From Umbilicaria muhlenbergii (Eukaryota > Ascomycota > Lecanoromycetes > Umbilicariales > Umbilicariaceae): 64,000 bases of DNA. Shown here piece by piece: positions 60,399 through 64,000 of this stretch. A program made the translations under genes and the position numbers. The notes below the pieces were generated by a model that was not told the DNA's origin, did not search any database, and was given only the letters and a program-made list of their open reading frames with translations. The first letter of the stretch is position 1; each line of letters opens with the position of its first letter. Location: the NCBI GenBank assembly GCA_000611775.1, contig KK106981.1:6036312-6100311 (forward strand), read 5' to 3'.

Positions 60399-61121
60399 AT
60401 GAATTCCTTCGCCTCCAGTACATTGAACGAGGAAGGCGCCAGTACGTCCGACAAGGGAGTCCCAAGTACATTCAACAATGGAGGCTCCGTTGCGAATAAC
60501 ACAGCGAGCAACGTCGCAACCATCAGCATTCCATCTATCCTCGATAGTCCTACCGAAGCCATTAACAGACCCGGAGACAAGGAAGCCCTCGATATCTCCA
60601 TTCTGGCAGAGGCCATTCTTGGTCCGTACACACGTTCACGAGCATACATGCATCAACGAGCCTTTCGTACAGGCATTGGGCGGGAGCTACGACAGATTGA
60701 GATGAAATTAGCAGAGAGTGTGACAAAATACCAGGAACGCCATAAGGCTATTCACGAGTGGATGCGGGAAGCGCGATGTGTCGGGAATACACGGCACCTT
60801 TGGCCGCCCGCTCTGTTAACAGCATGGAGAGAAGAATGCGAGTCGGAACTAGCAGATGCACGGTTAGAGTTGAGGGATACCTCAGCCTATATTGATAGTT
60901 TACGGCCAAAGAGGGCGGCGCTCAAGAAGGTATATTCTAGCCTCCTCGTCACCAAACGCGCTTTAACAACCGATGCTGAATGATTCTGATAGCTACTTTG
61001 GCGAAACGTACTGGTGAAGGAAGGGCAGCTAGAAGCGCTGAGGCTTCTACTGGTGCTAGCAGAGTGGGAGCCTGCAGTGAAGGAGTTGCGCCTTCTTAGA
61101 GAGGAGGTGGAGCGAGCATAG
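60399..61121 (+). CDS. Small coiled-coil protein, paralog of the gene at 63.1-63.8 kb
   Basis: Exons 60399-60929 and 60993-61121 join to 219 residues. The donor is GTATAT and the acceptor CTGATAG; both are phase 0. The N-terminus is S/T/N-rich (MNSFASSTLNEEGAST). A helical part follows: ELRQIEMKLAESVTKYQERH, then KAIHEWMREAR, RDTSAYIDSLRPKRAALKK and, after the intron, GQLEALRLLLVLAEWEPAVK and ELRLLREEVERA. The minus-strand gene at 63124-63817 has the same pattern (YTEHHNTIHEIHACVRRLK, RDATAWLRALKAAIKKE), an intron at the matching place and a last exon of the same length, 129 bases. I do not know the family. The matching intron position is the main support for both models. Confidence 0.6.
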
Positions 61122-61666
61122 GCCTGGTGCTGTGGACTACGAGAACACAGTGATAGAGTTCGGTATGTTCAGCAATGGCAATCCCGTCGTATTTTTACCT
61201 AGTGAACCACTGGCGGCTGATAGCTGCTCATAGAGGTCTCAACAGCTGGCACAACGGAGCATGAAGGGTGCCGGGGGGCGCCTTAGGAGGGAATCGGAGC
61301 GGTAGCGAAATAAGGCAGCAAGAGCGATCACACAGTAGTTGCAAGGATAAACGGGTGGTCAATACAAATCACGAGAACGATGACAGCTGAATACATGCAT
61401 TGCCCACGTTTACTCCGAGTAGATATGAAGGGTGAAGTCGAGGCCCGTCATCGCCACGGGCAGCACAGCCACAGCGCCTAAGCTCAAATGACGTACGCCT
61501 GCTCCGAGCCAGTGCCACTTGGCATCGAAGCGACACTCACCCCACGGCAAACACTCTTAAGTCCTCCTCACACCTAGCTCCTCTCCTTCATTCTCTCATC
61601 ACTCCCTAAACATCTCTTACACCTACAACTCATCTGTAGACCGCACCAACCAATCCTCCATCGACC
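61122..61666. other. 0.5-kb intergenic region
   Basis: Upstream region of the Wwm1-like gene. A CT-rich stretch (about 61545-61620) precedes the start at 61667. Nothing else was seen. Confidence 0.4.
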
Positions 61667-62654
61667 ATGGCTGACTTCGTCCCCCCATCGGGCCCACCCC
61701 CACCCAAAGTCCCAGAAGGATGGAAAGCGCTCTGGAACGACCAATACAAAGAATGGTACCCTCACCCATCCGTCATCCCCCTCCCTTCTCCCCCCCTCAC
61801 TAACCCCCCTTCCCTTCCTCTCCAGGTTCTACGTAAACACCTACACCAAACAATCCCAATGGGACCGCCCCACCTCCCCCGTCTACCCGCCCTCCCACTC
61901 CGACAGCGCCCCCCCCGGCCCCCCACCCACCTACACCGGCGCCGGCGTCTCCGGCCCCGAAAAATCCGGCCTCGCAACCAACAACCCGTACTCAAGCCCG
62001 ACGGGCGGCCACGCCAGCACCTCGTCGCACGACGTCGACGCCGACGCCCGCTACGCCGCGAAGCTGCAGGAAGAGGAAAACGCGCGCGTGCGCACGTCGG
62101 GCGGGCTGGGCAGTGCGGCGAATAGGGACGCGCAGCAGGATTATGTCAACACGCCGATGCCGCAGGGGTACGATCAGCAGTTGCCGCCGCGGCCGCCGCA
62201 GCAGGGGGGCGCGAAGGGGTTTTTGAGTAAGTTGATGGGGAAGAGTTCGCATGCGGTGCCGCAGGCGGGTGGGTATGGGGGGCAGCAGGCGGGTGGGTAT
62301 GGTCAACAACCGGGGTATGGGCAGCCGGGGTATGGCCAGCAGCCGATGTATGGCCAGCAGCCTGGTTATGGAGGTGGGTATGGGGGTGGGTATCCGCCGC
62401 AGGGGGGGTATGGCGGGTATCCTCAGCAGGGGTATGGTGGTGGCATGATGCAGCAGGCGCCGCGGAAGTCGGGCGGGATGGGGGCGATGGGAGGGGCGGC
62501 GTTGGGGGCCGGAGCCGGGCTGGGAGCTGGGTTGTTGTTGGGGGATATGATGGAGGATCATGATCAGAATGAGTACAATCAGGGGTATGATCAGGGGCAG
62601 GATGATGGTGGGGATTATGGTGGTGGAGATGATATGGGTGGGGGAGACTTTTGA
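61667..62654 (+). CDS. WWM1: WW-domain protein, Wwm1-like (metacaspase-interacting)
   Basis: Exons 61667-61755 and 61826-62654 join to 305 residues. The WW domain is at the N-terminus: VPEGWKALWNDQYKEWFYVN, then TYTKQSQWDRP, with the intron inside the tryptophan codon before FYVN. After it come a P/S-rich stretch, a charged helix (RYAAKLQEEENARVR), a GFLSKLMGKSS segment, a long G/Y/Q region (QQPGYGQPGYGQQPMYGQ), and a glycine-alanine hydrophobic patch (GAMGGAALGAGAGLGAGLL) with an acidic tail (NQGYDQGQDDGGDYGG). Yeast Wwm1 has the same order: WW domain, P/Q/Y-rich middle and a GGLLGVGAGLL-type C-terminal patch. It binds the metacaspase Mca1 and affects cell death. The homology call rests on this order and on the WW sequence, so the role here is inferred. 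Confidence 0.8.
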
Positions 62655-63079
62655 ACTGGGTATGAGGGAAGTGCATGTGTGGAAGGGAGGGGAGAGGAGG
62701 AGAGAAGGAGGTACATATGCTAGATTGCTTTGAGGGCTATGAGGCGATGAAGCGATGGGTCATGATGACTTGAGGGTAAATGGGCAAATTGCATACTGGT
62801 TGAGGCTTTTGCGAATAGAGGTTTGAGTGGAGTGGAATGGCTATTAGCTGTGTCCTTGCTGAGTTTATCTTGCTTGTTCTCGTGCCTCTAGCATACCATT
62901 TGCTAGAACGCATATTTCCAGGATCATTGGATTGAGCATTGTGAACAGAGTAAGGGCAATTGACATTGATTGTTGAATCTGGTGCATGAGTCATTCAGCA
63001 GATCTAAGCCCTACCCACCTACATCTCTCCTGCCTCCAAGTCAGTAAAACACAGCACATCCTCCTCATCGAAGCTAATA
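62655..63079. other. 0.4-kb convergent intergenic region
   Basis: This lies between the 3' ends of the Wwm1-like gene and the coiled-coil gene. Apart from a purine-rich start (GAGGGAAG...GGAGAGGAGG) nothing was recognised. Confidence 0.4.
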
Positions 63080-63124
63080 ATCGTGCCACACACCAATAAC
63101 CGTTTCGCTGGTGTGTGGCACGAC
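63080..63124. terminator. Perfect 16-bp hairpin overlapping a stop codon
   Basis: ATCGTGCCACACACCA (63080-63095) is the exact reverse complement of TGGTGTGTGGCACGAT (63109-63124), with a 13-base loop. On the minus strand it starts within the stop codon of the coiled-coil gene (63126-63124) and lies at the head of its 3' UTR. A role in 3'-end formation or mRNA stability is possible; it could equally be a palindromic relic. The type label is a convenience, since Pol II genes do not use such terminators. Confidence 0.6.
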
Positions 63125-63817
63125 TATCGACCCCGGATGCCGCATCCAAGTGCAATCCCTTTCACTCTCCGCCTGCAGCCCTCTATTTGAACCGCCTGTC
63201 TCTCCGCCTGCGCTTCCATCCGAACTTCCATCGACTGGGAGCATACAGCAATCTAGATACCCGTGGTGTTAGCGACATGACCTAACACTTGCCTGCCTAG
63301 CATTTGTATAAGAGCGTGAGAAGACAAGAGAAGACGGCTACCTCTTTCTTGATGGCGGCCTTCAATGCACGAAGCCAAGCCGTCGCGTCCCGAATCATCT
63401 GGATGTACACCCTCTCAGTCTCCAAACAAACCGCATGGATTTCCATTTCGTCGTCATGGCTGCTTCGAGGATACCCCTGTTGAGTAGCTTTGAGCCGGCG
63501 CACACAAGCGTGGATCTCATGGATTGTGTTATGATGTTCCGTGTAGGATTTGATAAATTCACCAATTTTGGCATCCACTTTGATGAGTTGGGTCATGTGT
63601 TCATCTTTTTTGCGTTCGAGCTCGGAGGTCACTGTCGGACGGGTGGCTAGTTCACTGATGTTGATTGCGAGATATACATCGCAGGCCCGGTCGATTCTGA
63701 CGTATGCTTGAATGGCCCGGTCGACGGAGGAATGAGCACATTGGAGGATGACGTAGTAATGCTAGATGGGATATTAGAAAGCTGAATTTGGGGGCTTGAG
63801 GTAAGTGGGCTTACCAT
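63124..63817 (-). CDS. Small coiled-coil protein, paralog of the gene at 60.4-61.1 kb
   Basis: Proposed exons 63817-63815 (ATG only), 63761-63342 and 63252-63124, total 183 residues. The middle exon reads HYYVILQCAHSSVDRAIQAY, then LERKKDEHMTQLIKVDAKIG, YTEHHNTIHEIHACVRRLK and RDATAWLRALKAAIKKE. The last exon reads IAVCSQSMEVRMEAQAERQA and ends GIALGCGIRGR. The last exon has 129 bases, as in the paralog at 60399-61121, and the intron sits at the matching residue. A first exon of just the ATG is unusual and could be wrong, but no other Met precedes the family-like sequence. Its stop codon overlaps a 16-bp perfect hairpin. Function is unknown. Confidence 0.5.
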
Positions 63818-64000
63818 AATGAGAGGCTTGAGGAACGATGGATGACGGGGTGGAAGTTGGTGAGGATAAGAAGAAGGATGGATGTGATGATTGACCTTAA
63901 TACAGTGTTATACATTCACTGGCTTTTGATGTCAACACGAGACATGTGAATGCATGTGATGATGGTATCATTTTGAATCTTAACTGTCTGCAACACCTGC

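Noticed and set aside
62146-62676. Minus-strand H/P-rich open frame of 176 codons
   Set aside because: It is antisense to the G/Y/Q-rich tail of the Wwm1-like gene; composition alone keeps it open.

Overview
The window looks like nuclear DNA of a filamentous ascomycete (Pezizomycotina; Dothideomycetes is a reasonable guess but not proven). The reasons are short GT-AG introns of about 50-70 bases, single-gene transcription units, a dispersed 5S rRNA gene, an NB-ARC/TPR NOD-like receptor, several fungal 2EXR (F-box-like) genes, and fungal forms of housekeeping genes. Exon joins quoted here were built by hand from splice signals. For nine genes (cip2-like, EMC7, GLC3, MCX1, COX5, ATP2, the chromodomain gene, YPT3, BRX1) the joined exons divide evenly by three and give a full-length family member.

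Layout. 0-7 kb: the 5' piece of a small secreted-protein gene runs into a 25-copy, 126-bp coding repeat that forms the TPR tail of a minus-strand NLR gene. 7-10.2 kb: no gene seen. 10.7-18.9 kb: an RRM+R3H RNA-binding protein, the intact paralog of the broken secreted gene, a 2EXR gene and EMC7. 19-20 kb: a decayed 2EXR gene. 20.5-36.4 kb: a conserved block with glycogen branching enzyme, mitochondrial ClpX, cytochrome oxidase subunit 5, ATP synthase beta, a chromodomain protein with a long C-terminal region, and a Rab11-type GTPase.

37-52.7 kb is accessory in character. It holds a membrane-protein fragment, a broken secreted-protein gene, a conserved hypothetical gene, a truncated 5S copy, a PDR-type ABC transporter fragment, an ankyrin protein of about 1,845 residues, one intact 5S rRNA gene, and three more 2EXR units, two of them run together. 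53.5-63.8 kb has BRX1, a field of diverged tRNA-like/CACGTG repeats, two WW-domain proteins with Q/G/Y-rich tails (one is a Wwm1-like metacaspase partner), a further 2EXR gene, and a pair of small paralogous coiled-coil genes. One of that pair ends in a perfect 16-bp hairpin.

The genes do not form one pathway. Three nucleus-encoded mitochondrial genes sit together (MCX1, COX5, ATP2), while the NLR, 2EXR and ankyrin genes and the pseudogenes mark fast-changing ground. No CRISPR array, prophage or LTR element was seen. The most unusual items are the near-identical TPR array ending in a foreign gene fragment, the repeat field at 54.9-56.6 kb, and the stop-codon hairpin near 63.1 kb.
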